From assembly GCA_013399305.1 (NCBI GenBank), contig VXAI01000378.1, forward strand, positions 129,552-193,551: a stretch of DNA of 64,000 bases. The letters run 5' to 3'. Positions within the stretch are counted from its first letter, which is position 1, and each line of letters starts with the position of its first letter. Made by a program: the position numbers and the translations under genes. Of the stretch, positions 1 through 12,611 are shown piece by piece. The notes below the pieces were generated by a model that saw only the letters and a list, made by a program, of their open reading frames with translations, was not told the DNA's origin and did not search any database. The DNA is from Rostratula benghalensis. Its lineage: Eukaryota; Chordata; Aves; Charadriiformes; Rostratulidae.

Positions 1-433
1 TAAACACCCCAAGGCTTGAACCTAAACCCACAGTTTTGCTCACGATCTGTAGATGCTTTGTTTCAACAAACCCCCATCTTGTGATTTTGAACTAACCATT
101 TTTTACTTCTCATTGTCCATTTCCTCCTCTTCCCTAAGAAATATGCAGCACTAATAACAGTATCTTTCACTCTCACTCTTCTGTGATGAGAACTTACACC
201 CGGTTTTGTATTCCTTCAAAACTCCCTCCCCACTCACTCATATGTGATCTCTTCCAGTTCTGGGTAATCAGATTTCCCCAATGCCTTCACAAAGCCTATC
301 ACTGCCACATTACTTTGTGTATCTTAAGATTTATCTTTATCTCTCTGGTTGTCACTTCCCTGAGGCAAAGGCAATGTTTTAGCACAAGTTCTTTTTAGGC
401 ACTGATTATATCACACAGATAATTTTTAATTAC
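1..433 (-). other. CLYBL: Intron DNA downstream of CLYBL exon 2
   Basis: This is the start of the intron that follows the CLYBL exon in transcription order (minus strand). It begins at the GT donor at 432-433. The plus strand is pyrimidine-rich from about 110 to 370. I see no other exon, repeat or RNA gene in it. A short plus-strand open frame at 183-398 has no recognisable similarity. Confidence 0.6.
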
Positions 434-623
434 CTTTCTGTTCAGAGCCACGCCATCTTCACAGTCCAGCACCGCACAATCTACATTTAGTGATGGGATT
501 TTTCGTATCTTCTTTTCATCATCCGCAGGTACGTACAGCACAGCTCGCCTGGGAACGTACTTGTGAGATGATGCAAAGCGATAACTAAGCTTAGGAACAC
601 CAGCTGGCAGAGGAGATTCCACC
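434..623 (-). CDS. CLYBL: CLYBL exon 2 (citramalyl-CoA lyase, mitochondrial), partial gene
   Basis: This single internal exon belongs to the citrate lyase beta-like gene, whose product is a mitochondrial matrix enzyme of the CitE/HpcH lyase family. The enzyme cleaves citramalyl-CoA to acetyl-CoA and pyruvate and so protects vitamin B12-dependent methylmalonyl-CoA mutase. The exon reads through RRAVLYVPADDEKKI and then IPSLNVDCAVLDCEDGV, the N-terminal beta strands and Asp/Glu-rich loop typical of the family. About 20 residues before that are the variable junction with the mitochondrial presequence. The exon is 190 nt: one base completes a split codon, then 63 codons follow. It is bounded by an AG acceptor (TTTACAG, 624-630) and a GTAATT donor (433 downward). 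The open frame runs past both ends, but the splice signals and the expected end at Asn-Arg-Lys set the limits. From memory, other vertebrates have Gly-Asn where this copy has Ala-Asp in VPADDE. Catalytic and metal-binding residues lie in later exons, outside the window to the left. Confidence 0.93.
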
Positions 624-3600
624 CTGTAAAGGATATTGTTGAAATTAAACTCTTGGCTACAATGCTGCAAAGACTGTATTTTAAAAGAGGAACATTCCTA
701 GCTAGACAGTGGTTGGTTTGGGGTTATTTATATATTTCTTTTTCCTTTGGAAGAGTCAAGGTAGGGAGATACCAGTATTACAGTTAATAAACCTCCAAAA
801 CTACTATGTTCAAAAGAAGTTGCAAACTTAAACAGTCAGAACTGAAGAACTGCAAGAGCTGAGATTATTCATGCATCCTTAATTATGCTGCCTGTTCTGA
901 GTGCTGTGGCAAGTATTAAAAACAGAAGGGGGGTGGTTGTTTTTTTCCCTGTCATAGGACTCCTCCGTAGGACGGAGACTGTGCTGGGAATGGATTGGAG
1001 GTGATTTAAGGAGGAAGCTGCTATCTGTCACATTTGCTCCAGGAGCTGGGTGGCATGCTGTGAATGAAAGAGGGGTGTTGGTTAAAACAAACATGGGTTT
1101 GCAAAGCCGATTTTGCAACCTTAGCATTATATCAACAAACATATTTGCATGCAAATTTTAAGTGAGTAACATGGATGGAGAGGGAAACGAGAAAAACAGG
1201 AATGAAAACCCCATGTAATCTGGAACTTCACTAATCCAAACGTCCTCTCGGAAGAATTCAGACCTACAGATCCACAGCACAGAATTCCATTGACAGAGCT
1301 CATGAACCCACCAGCGTCATCATCAGGCTGTTGGCTGTGGTGGCTTTTACAATTTATAAATGATTTGTGCACCACACATCAGCGTGAGCCCGTGGTACCC
1401 CATGGCTCGAGAGGATGGCCCCCCTGGGGTCTGTTGGCAGCAGGTTTGTGGTGATCTCCACCCCATGTCGGTATGCCTGGTGAGGGATCAGCTAACCCAC
1501 CCCAGGCAGAAGCTCAGCTGGTGCACTTGGAGGCAGTGGGGCTGCTGGGGGAGGCTGCCCCTGGGTGCAGTAGGGAGCTTGCTTCGCTCCATAAGCACAG
1601 AGAAATAAATTGCAGAGGGTGCCACTGCGTTTCACGGCCTTCCAAAAAACACCCCACCCTTGCCTGCTCCTGTTCCTCCCCATTTCATGCTGTACCCCTC
1701 AAGCCTATTCTGCTGCATCAAAAATGAGGACAAAATAATACAATTCGCCTTCATACTCAGAGCACAAGTCACTTATGCCACAAAATAATCCTACCATATA
1801 ACACCATTATGCATTATCATGTATATTATTCAGCACTTTGAATAATGCAAAGCTTTTCTAGCACCACGCTGAACATGTCATTATCGCATCATGTCAGGGA
1901 CCCATGCATTTTCCTGTGCCTCTCTTAATAATGCTTCCCAAGTTGCTACACTTGGATGACACATGGCTACAGGCACACGTGGCTTTGCTTCAAAGAGAAC
2001 ACGAATAACCCTCTCAAACGCTTGGAAATGAGTTCAGTCAATCTAAATCAGAGCCAACGTGGTGTGTGGCTGACAGACCACTACGATACTCGCCTTTCTA
2101 AGCTAACCCCATCGAAGAGCCCTCTCTTCCCCCAGAGTGTGTCCCCTAAATGCTGAATATAAGTCTCGAGTTAAAAATATGAAGAAAGCTTTTGTCATAG
2201 TAAGCTATCTTGAAGAGGACAACTATTCCACTGTCTCCTCTGTTGTGTGTCTGCATGCCCTGTCTGGACCCACTTTACAGGAGTCACCTCTTCTTTGTGA
2301 TATGCCTGGATGCTTAATTCAGCCTAAAAAACAAGGCAGCTTTGCTGTTAAGCAGAAATTACACATTATTTTATTACAAGTGTCAGTGCTACCCTTGCTA
2401 ATAAATCTCCAGCTGCAACAGCTTCAAACCTGGAGACATGCAACTGAGATCCAGTGGGTCTCTTCTATGTACCCTTTTTGCCCCCGTTCCACAAACTACT
2501 TCATGTTCCCTACTTCATGTTGAAGTGGAGACAGTAACACAACTTGTGGCAACTCAAGTGGCTGCTAATTAAATCCACTTAATTCCATTTTCTTGCAGTA
2601 GTACACTTTCGGGGAGCAAGGAGGAGGTGGAAGAGTGCTTTATCTCAAATGGAAAGAGGAGGGTCTTTTTCAGTGTGACACAGAGGTCAGTAAAGAAGTC
2701 TAGGCCCTTCACTAAACATATATGAGGGGACAAAAGTGATTAGTTTCTATTCTCTTTCTCTGATGGCTTCAACCCTGTAGTTTCCAAAAGCACAAAGGAG
2801 TCAAAGAGCTCCGCCAATTAATAGTTAACTCCAGCCCAGAGCCAAGCAGCCCCTGAAGCACCCTTAAGAACTGCCTCTCACCAACGCAGCCAAACTCCAA
2901 ACTCAATAGAGGTGGCTAACACTATAATCTCAGAGCATGCTGAGACGAGATGTATCTCCTGTCACACGTTTCCCAGGATTTCTTCTGGGCTGCCATTGAA
3001 CCAAGGGCTGTTTGACCAGCTGGTTTCCCTCTCGCTGGTGCAGGGCCCACGAAGGCAGCTCCGCTCTGCATCCCATGCACAACAGCATGTAGCATCCCAT
3101 AGGTAAAACCATCACTACCTGCAGAACAGATTTAGTCAGGCGGCACCATTGAAGTTTATGAACTGTCATCTAGATGGGGGAGCAATATGGCTGCCCCAGG
3201 AGACTGCCTGGCTCCACAGAAGTGGTAGATTAAAGCCATTAAAATACCATCACCTAAAAGACTTAATGTTAGAAATACTACATATTACTATGGTATAATA
3301 CTATATGGTGATACTATGTAGAAATACCCAGTGAATATTGGTGTCACCTCCTCATCTGATCAACTTTGTAGCTACATGGGCCTAAAACACAGGTTCCTCA
3401 GCTCACAGATTATTGTCAGAATATAAACTGTTAATGTGTCACATTATTAGCCTTACGGAACATTTTAGCAAGTTGAAGAAGCAAGAATTTTTTCAAGCAG
3501 AACAGCCAGGGAAAAAAATGTACAGGAGGAGCTGGTGTCAGTGGACCAACACAGCATCCTGCTTTCAAAATACCGTTCTAGAAGTGCACATGCGCAATAA

Positions 3601-5199
3601 GAGTTTTCAACAAGTGTGTGGGCGTGAGACCGCAGTAAATGTTTTCATATGCTGTTATTTTGATATATATTCTTAAAAAAAAATAATCTTCTGTTCTCGC
3701 TGTGCGTTTTCCTTCCATACTCATATTTTATGTTCTACAATAAAGTGAAAGTAGAGGAGGAAGCAGATTTATTAAGAAATCCATTCACCTATACATCATT
3801 TTAAAACAGTTGCAAGGCCGACAGTGCTAAGCGTATTAGCAGTGAGCAACTCCGGTAGGAAACACTATCCTGGTTATCTTGACTTCTGTTATTTTGATAG
3901 AATAAAAACATTGCCAGCAGTTACTTTTTTTAGGGCAACACCCCCCCCCCCCCAAGTACTGCAGTCTCAGTGATATTGTTAACCCCACACCATAAAGAGG
4001 AAGAAAATCTTACATGTGTTTCCTGACTGCAAGTACTTTAATGATTCAAACTAAGCTTGACTGTGCTTTAAACTAAACACATGGACATCAGCCAAGTGAA
4101 TTTGCTCAGACACTGTGTTTCTTCCTTTAAGCACTGTAAGTTAAAACAAGGACTAGGCTATTGAGTAATGATCATTAAATTGTTCTACAGCAGCGTATTT
4201 TCATTCATAGCATCTAGCAGCACACTGAATGCTCTTGGGCCTTGGAAACAAAACTAAATTTCTTCTGCACACATAACATTCTACTAAAATCTTCATCAAA
4301 TATGTAAAAGTAGCAGACAAGTTAAAGTTACCTGTGAATCCTCTGAGAACCTTTTCACCCAAGAGCAACTAGTTCATCCTCAGTAAGGAGAAAACAAAAC
4401 CTTTTTGATTACAAAAAGGCATCGCACTTTGCAACAGCATCCATACAGTGTGACTGCAAACCAGTGAAATTACCCCCCATTATACACATTTCCCTGCTGT
4501 AAACTGGATTTTCACATTCCAGCATTGCTCATACGCACACCTATACTTAACTGCACACACCTGTACAGCCTCATCTCAGCCAAAAATGTATAGCTCACAA
4601 AATAAAGTACTCCCACAAGTGATTTTCAGGAACAGCACTTTAACCTGCGCCTGTGTTCCTTGTTTATTTGCTAGATCAAATCATCCTTTAAGAGGTGCTA
4701 CACTGTTACCTACTTAACTCATGGAAAAATATCCACTGCTCAATAGGCCAAATCTCTCCTACAATCTTTGGCACAGCGTTGGCAAGTGTTTATGAAGAAC
4801 AGTTTTAGGCATCTGAATAAAACCATTAAAACACCTGGATAATTTCCCCAGTGTGTATTTCTGACCTGTATGGGCATAAGTGCCCACTGACCTCAATTCT
4901 GGGTATCTGTGGTGATGTGGCAGAAGGCACAGAAGTCACCCAGAACTCGAGACTTCGCTGAACACAACCCAGCTAAATGTAGCAAAATCTCCTACAAACT
5001 ATTTCTCCAATATATGCAAAAAACCTCCCTGGAGGAAATATAATGGTCTTCCTGTGTTGGATTTACTAGGGAGTAGCTCACAACCACACACAAATAACCC
5101 GCCAAAGACAAAGGAAACTTCCACGAAATTACAAAGCCCCGCAATTTGCATAGTAATTCTTTCTAATTAAGAAAAGGAGATATAAGTTGTTTGTTATAA
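624..5199 (-). other. Putative CLYBL intron 1, first segment: no gene seen
   Basis: This is AT-rich non-coding DNA upstream of CLYBL exon 2. Stretches at about 1380-1570 and 2990-3080 are somewhat GC-richer and leave short open frames, but none resembles a known protein or has paired splice sites and a start. A cytosine run lies near 3941-3954. A perfect small stem-loop (CCTTTTTG, ATTA, CAAAAAGG) lies at 4400-4419. I see no transposable element. Confidence 0.5.
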
Positions 5200-5560
5200 A
5201 CATCAGCAGGCCCTGTGCAAATACGAAGGGCTCGCAGCCGAGCTGAGCGTTTGTGGAATCAAAGCGACTCGCCAGAGTTTTATTGGTACAGCTGCGGCGC
5301 ATGCATTTTATCACACATGCTAATAATCCTGGTTATGGCACTAACATTTTAATCATTTGTTCTGTGGGCTTGTTTCTCAAACAATTAGCACTAATGAATG
5401 GCCAAAATACCTCGGATCATATATGTCTAATTGCAGTCAAGAGCGGTTATTGTCTGCATGTACATTTCAATTCACCTCTGGGGATAATGTTTGTTAATTG
5501 TATTTCTTTATATAGCAAGTGAAAAAAGGCTGTTCACTCAAAAAGGGACTAAGTGTTCTC
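5200..5560. other. Candidate conserved noncoding element
   Basis: This block is non-repetitive and has homeodomain-type cores (CAATTAG, TAATTG, TTAATTG) mixed with retained CpGs at its left end (about 5226-5300). That texture resembles deeply conserved vertebrate enhancers more than neutral AT-rich intron. Open frames on both strands (5129-5314 minus, 5253-5522 plus) show no family resemblance. The call rests on texture only; no alignment was made. Confidence 0.3.
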
Positions 5561-8500
5561 TTCTTTCCCTTTGTTCCCACAAGAAGCTAAAGTCACTTCA
5601 AGAGGCACTTAATCCCATCATCCATGGTTACAATTGCCTTACAGCATCAATCAAAAAGAATCTGAAGTAAAATGATGCAGCTATATTGTGTAATTAAAAG
5701 CAATTCAGGTAGTTATTGCTTGGGGCATTTTCCAGGTCCAAATACTTAAAATGGCACTGCGGGGATGCTAAATACTGTAGTGTTTTAAATTTGGTCAACT
5801 ACAATATCTCACAGAGAAAGGGGAGGAATATGCAAAAAAAAAAATAAAAAAAAAATCTCCTAGTGTGTATTGTAAAGGGAAAGAAAAGAGGAGGAACAGC
5901 TAACGTTTGAAGTGACAAAATCTACAAGTCTCCATATAAAAGGGAAATAAAAATATCAAGGAGAAAAGGGGAGGAAAAAGAAAAGGACGGCAGTTTTCAG
6001 GGAAAAGAATTTCCCCGCAATTGTTAAAAAGTTAACATGTGCAAAAATGCTAACGTTTCCTCGCATGGAAAACAAAAGCTCATGTCACCAGCTTTACCAT
6101 CAGAATACAGGTCCCCGAAATCTTTGCACTTTCCTAGTGGAAATAAATCTGAGGTAACCTGAACAGTTGTTGTTGTTTGTTTTTTTTGGTTTTTTCTTNN
6201 NNNNNNNNNNNNNNNNNNNNNNNNNNNNNNNNNNNNNNNNNNNNNNNNNNNNNNNNNNNNNNNNNNNNNGAGCTATGATATTTACTTTTGAATAAAGCCA
6301 GAACTTCGGGAAGGTACTTTACCTAACAACTGCCACTAACCCTGATCCAATTATGCTAAAATTAAAACTGCGGGGTTATCAACATATCAAACACTCTGCT
6401 TTACATTTTGATTTCTTCCTTTGTTCCAGACCAGCCACGGTCATTTCCCGGACCTTCCAAAAACTAATTAAGAACCCCCCCAAACCTCGCCAGGGCAGAC
6501 AGAAGCCACCAGCTCTGTGGTTTGAGATCTCTTGACAAGTAGCTTTCCTTCCCAGTCAAAGCGCCCTGGAAGAGCCTTTGTCTGATTTTAAACTCCCCCA
6601 ATAAGGCTGATGCCATCTCGCACCCATGTAGTGTGGAAATTCATTCCCTTGAAGCTGACGGGAGTTTTGCAGGTATAAAATCGCCCCTCAAGCTTGAACA
6701 AAGTGGGAGATTAAACCCTAACACTTGAACCAGCATCCTTAGGAGACAGGCGGTCTGCTCTGCACCCAGCTGCGGGGACCGAGTGCGGTGGGCTGAAGAA
6801 GCACTGACAAAAACTCAGTGAAATAAGAAATTTAACCCCCGTAACAACCAGCTTTGGCTCTCAAAAGGGACAGATTGGAAGGAGCCGCTCCCAAGAGGGG
6901 TTGCCTGCTGGAAAAACTGTAGCGGGGGAAAATGAACAGGGGGCTTCCGAAAGACCTTTAGCAAATGCTTGCTCCAACTGATCAGGACACATCACATTAG
7001 AGCCAAAAAACAGAGAGGTGAACCAAATGGGGATGGAAAGCCTTGCTAATAAAATAATAATTTTAAAAAATCACATCACAGAGAAGTCTGAGCGGAAGAA
7101 AGCAGTTTAGGGTTTAAATTGGAAACTGAGTATCAAATACAAAGTTGCTGGCAAGTCTCATTTCAGGAAAAATATTTATCTTTGGCTGCTATTTATAATT
7201 TTTTCTTCTCTCAAATAAATTGAGGTAAATCATATAACTGGACACCAGAGCCTTTCTGAGGAAAAGATTAAATGCAAACCAGAAACTTACTGACAAAGGC
7301 TTAAAATCACAAAGTCCTAAACCATAAAATGATAAAAGCCTGTCATAGGTTAAATAGTTAACCAAACTTTCTCCTCCCACCAGCACTAAACGTTAAAAAA
7401 AGAAGACCTTTTATTTACCCCACCATGTTCTTTCAACTACATTTGACCCTGTTGTTTTGGTTCACTCTGAGCTCCACCATGCCTTGAATGCTTTGATTGA
7501 AGATCAGGTGGATTTTTTTTTTTCTTCTCAGTTCAAAATGGCCAAATTAGACAGTGAGGATAAAAATAAAAGGATCACTTGGTTCTCATATTACTAACGA
7601 GAATGGGAGAAGCATATTTTCATGGCAGCAAAAATACCCTGTTTGTGAGGAAGAGTGCTACGGTTCTTTGACTTAATAAGGGAATTTTTAAAGAGATTTA
7701 AATAATGGCTCAGGGTGACAAGGGCTGCTGCTTCCTACTAATGGCAACAGGCTGCTTCTCTCAGGCAGCCCATGTGTGTGTGTGCTTGCTATCATCCAAG
7801 GTTAATTGGTGTCCTGTCTTGAGGAGCTTTACCATACGTGACATACAGCCAAAGGGTTCGCTCTCTTCCTTACGCCGTGGATATAACTGAGTAACTCGTC
7901 ACGCCCATAAAGTATTCCTGAGCTGAGCTGAGCTGTGCCTTGCTTTGCTTTTACCATTAGCAAAGTTCCTAGCTCCTTGGGATGCTTACTGCTGCTCAAT
8001 CAAACCCACAGCACTGCAGGGCAATGGAAAAGCACTGTTTGTCTGGGACACGCTCCCTTTGCCACATGAACCAAAGGAAGGTATAGTTAAGATAATAATT
8101 CCGTTCCCTGTTCTCCTAAATATAAAAACATATAAATAAACATAAACACTAAACAGCTTTGAAGTTGTGATTGCTATAAATGAATTTTAAATGCTTTCAT
8201 GTATTTAACAAGTGTTGCTTCTACGTTGCATTTTTTAAATCTACAGCACTAACATTTTTTTAGTTACATTTTTTTATGAACAGAAGGTTTTGCATTACTG
8301 TTTTTACAGAATTGCAACTTGAAGCCTTGACAGAAAATTAAAACACATTTTAAATAACAAACCCATCACACAATAAAGATGAAGATTCAATGGGCTATCC
8401 AGAGGTTTAGAAAAGACTATGTGTAAAATTGGCCTTTTTTAAGATGTGCACTGAGAAGTAAGAACTACCTTGGATGTAGTACATCAAAGTATGATTTGTT

Positions 8501-11500
8501 TTGGTTTATCCCTATCGCATAAAAACCCATATGCACCAAATGTGCTCTGGGCTGTGCAACACAAAGGAAAAAACATGACTTTTGGGGTCAGGCATCTTCC
8601 AGTTCCAGGGGAGAATCAAGGACATATTGCCAAAATGCTGCCCTGGAGCATCCCACCTTAAATTTTGTCTTAGGAAGGGAATATATAAACCCCTCACACA
8701 TGCATTTTTTTATAGAGTCAGACCCATGTTAGTGGCCTCTGCAGAAAAGTTGAACTTTGAGGAGATTCTTTATGTTGCTGCAAAACCACTCTCCCCTCTT
8801 CCAGTGCTGCCCTCTGGCTCACCATCGGGCACCTGCTAATTCTGCCCCAACCTATCCACATACACCCATGCTGCACCCACCTCTGTCTCTGTGTACACAT
8901 ACACAGAAACTGATAACGATGTCTGGATGGAATTTCTTTTCTCACTGAACACGCTTTCCCCCTCTTCCCCGCTCCCCTCTCTTCCCTCCGTGCCGGTGCC
9001 TGCACCAGGATAAAGGGAGCATCCCCACCACTGAGCTCTTGCAGCTCCTGCCACCGGCCCAGCTGCGTGCGCGTTGACTAAATGCTAGAAGGTCAAGATC
9101 GAGGCCAGGATTTGAAAATTCTGCGCTAATTACTATGATTACACTCTGAGTCGCAAACACCCAAAGCCTCCCGAGCAGCTTAGGAGCAGGCTGCTACCAA
9201 GTTACATGTAAAATAAGAAACAGGCACTTGATAAAGTCAGAATCGATAAAAGTGCTGTTCCTGCCTGGTAAATGACCTTGCTGCAACACAGAGCCACCAC
9301 GTTCACCAGAGCCTCGGCAGGTTAGATATCCATATCTGCACAGCGTGAGAGAAAAGGAAAACAGTACAGTCCTTAAAATTAGTCTGAGTTAAAATAAAAT
9401 TACACTACAGGTGTGCCTGAGAATATTTAGCAGAAGGAAATAAATTGAATGTCAATATACCGGTGTTACAGAAGTTGTAAGAAAGAAGAAATTTGTCACT
9501 CACTTTGGGTCTTTCAGAGCTTCTGATATTTTTTTTTTAAGACAAATTGTCTTCTTTGTAATTTTGGTTGTGGTGGGGTTATTTTACAAATGGGAGTTCC
9601 CTTCATACTTCTGAGAATTTTTCACTAAATAGGCCATATTTTATCTGGATTTGCAATTTACGGCAGTCTGCACTTGGGCAAAGCATAAACAGCTTGACAA
9701 TTCCTGTACTTAGAAATGTATGTAAATTATGCTACTAAATAAAGCACAGACATTTTTACTACTTCGGAAAAACAAAACAATATTGCAGTCTTCTCTGCAC
9801 TTTGAGATTGCTCCTGTAAACCCACTCAAGCATGTGCTTAGCCCAGAGAAATGAAAAGGACTAGTCAAACACTTAAAATTAACCATGTGCTTAAGTGCCT
9901 GCAGGACTGGGGATTAATTTTGGATTATGGAACTGTTCCATTTCCATGTGTTCTTAGGCTATACGTGGGCCAACCAGCTATTTTCAGGTTTTGGCACAGA
10001 AACTTGTGCAAAAATTGAGACTTAGATGCATGCAGATGCAATCCAGCTGGTGAATATCTTTTAAGTATAAAGACGCTCAATCTCAGCTGGGGAAAAAAAA
10101 CCCTGCATGATATTTTCAGAATAAGATTAAAAGTAAAAATATGATTTATGTTTAACCAAGCATTATTTTGTAGAAGAATTATCATGTAGAAGAATCATTT
10201 TGTATTAAAGTGAACTTACTCAGAATGGCTTCTGTGCCAAATAATTGAGCAGTGAAGAACAATTTAGCAAGCAATTAGTAAATACGAAATCGCTGAAGAA
10301 GAGAACTATAAAACTAGAATGCACTGCAGTTACAGACAAAAAATAGAAATGTTGTAATTACATCAAAGCTGATGCAATATGACAGAAAAGAAAAAAAAAA
10401 AAAAGAATGAATGCACAATACTATTAGTTGAACAGCAAGTGTAGCTACACTAATTGAAAGACAACCGCTCTCTGCTTTTGAATACCACTCTGGTGGAAAT
10501 TTAAAAAAAATTTCTTAAACGGACGCTAAAGAAGAATGCCTGCAAATCCTGCAGTGCTCCAGGCAACACTTAACTTTAGAAGTGTCTCCAGGCAGAAATA
10601 CTACCCTGCAGTACAGCTCAGGATGGCACAAACAAGCATCTGTGTTTATTTTTTAACTAGTTAGATTTATAAGAGCAATGAAATCCCTACATAAGCATTT
10701 TATATTGACCTGATATGGACTTACTGGTTTAACCAGCTTTTTAACTAACTCCACAAGTTAATAAAGGCGACTACATGAATACTTACTGCCTATACATTAA
10801 GATAAGAAAAACATTCATTAAGCAATATCCAGACTGTTTTAATTACAGGAATATCACTCTTATTTGTAGTATAATGTTCGTTAAGTACAGTATAACATTT
10901 TCTTAAAATGCCCCAGAGGCAGTTAAACTCTTGATTAGCTATAAAAAAAAAAAAAAATCTCCCATAACTTCAATCACAGGAGTTAATGCCTACTGCAATG
11001 AAATTCCAGTACTTTTAATCATACAAAAATGTCACATGTAAATCTTATTAACCATGAAAACATTATAGAAGATCAATTAATTCTTCTATGTCACTACCAT
11101 TACTTAAAGCGAGCAAAATGTAGGAATCTTTCCATGACAGTTCTAGTAATAACAGTAATAAGACCAGCCCTATTTCATTTGAGAAGGCAGTCAGCTGAAA
11201 GACAGTTCTTATTTTATTAATTTCAAAAGATAACAGGGAATGCCCCCAAATCCTGTATTTTCATGCTTTTAACTATGTCCCTGTTTAATTACCTAAAGTT
11301 AAAACATACAAAGCTAATATCAATGGTGGGATTAAACAACCTTATGGAGACTGTAGAACTTATTATTCAACAATAAAATTTTCTTTTCCTTCTGCCTTTT
11401 TCAGTATGCTACAAGAATTAACATTATTACTGCTTTTGTACAGACGACGATGAAACACCTACATTTTCTTCAGCATTTATCCTGCATCTGCCCCTTATTC

Positions 11501-12577
11501 CATACACCTCTTGAAAAAGAACATTCATTTTTTGTTTGCTAACAACACCAGGAATTAAAAAAAATCATGAACAACGCAATGTCAAATCATGGGACTGCAT
11601 TAAAAACTGCAAAATTTTTAAAGTTCACAACAAAATATTATTTTGTGGTTCCTGCGTTCTTGGCTTCGTATTTTCAAGATTTTCCTTTCAACAGTCAAAG
11701 CCAGAAATTTTCTTTAAAAGTTAAAAAATAAATTAAAGGTGGTAATTTAGGAAGTCAGCTTAAAGGAAATAGCAAACATTGTGAAACTAATGTTAAAAAG
11801 TTGGCAGTTTGTTTTCATTTTCCACGTAGGCAGCTAAAGGATATTGTTATTACATGGAAACAGGCACACCACTTCCTAACTCAGCAGCAGCCCTCCAAAA
11901 GCATCCCCTTGGCAAGGTCAGTAAACTTAAAATGGCAATTTTAGCACCCACCAGCCTTTTGAGGCTCAGCACCCCTCTAGCCTCCAAGTTCCATAGTTCC
12001 ACAGCCATCAGCCTCCTCCTGACTCAGGTGGTTCATTAAGCACCTTGAGGTGGTGAGCACGCTTGGAGGAGACAAACCCCACCTGGGGGTGCCCATGGTG
12101 GGGAATTAATGTAGAGAAACACATTGGTCGTATCATCACAGCCTGTCTTACTGAGGATGAACTTTGCTGTGTAGGCAAGCTCAAAGACCATAAAGGTGTC
12201 AGACCTACCAGGGCAGATAATATGAATGTGTGATGGTGGAAAAAACGTTGCCCAAGGGACATATTTTAATATTAAATGCAGAAGCCAGCCATAGAAAAAC
12301 CCATTTCTAAGCTACTTTTATCATTTAATTATCTCTAAACGTTTTCACAGAACTCTTCAGATCGGCTTTGCTACATCTCAGGAGACTCAGAAACTGGTCA
12401 TAAACCCACAACTCACAGCTCCCCGCTGCAGATCCCCCACCTAGTAAGTCCCATCTCATTTGATGGTCAGTCAGTCACTGATGTGGGCACCAAAGTTTAA
12501 AAAAATCATCACCATCAAGACTGGAAGAGAGACAGGCTGAAAATCAAGTTCTCTGCAAAAACATATGATTTTATTTT
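5561..12577. other. Intronic AT-rich DNA: no gene seen
   Basis: No exon or transposable element could be recognised here. Minor items are an A-rich stretch at 5835-5857, a (GAGCT)3-like run at 7918-7934, a pyrimidine-rich GC-richer patch at about 8770-9060, and poly-A runs near 10390 and 10944. The small open frames in the 8.5-9.2 kb patch overlap on both strands and reflect composition, not genes. Confidence 0.45.
6199..6269. other. Assembly gap (71 Ns)
   Basis: A run of 71 N characters follows a T/G-rich low-complexity stretch (TTGTTGTTTG, then T-rich). This is a sequencing or scaffolding gap and shows that the window comes from a draft assembly. Confidence 0.99.
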
Positions 12578-12608
12578 CACACACACACACACAAAAAAAA
12601 AAAAAAAA
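12578..12608. repeat. (CA)n microsatellite followed by poly-A
   Basis: About 16 bases of alternating CA run directly into 16 adenines. It is a simple length-variable repeat. No retroposon body was recognised immediately upstream. Confidence 0.95.
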
Positions 12609-12611
12609 GTC

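Noticed and set aside
3271..3327. AT-rich dyad (CTACATA with TATGTAG) that could be a hairpin
   Set aside because: The outer stem is only 7 bp with a 30-nt AT-rich loop, which is expected by chance in such DNA.
4400..4419. Perfect 8-bp stem-loop followed by no T-run
   Set aside because: It is too short and isolated, and bacterial-type terminators are not relevant in a vertebrate intron.
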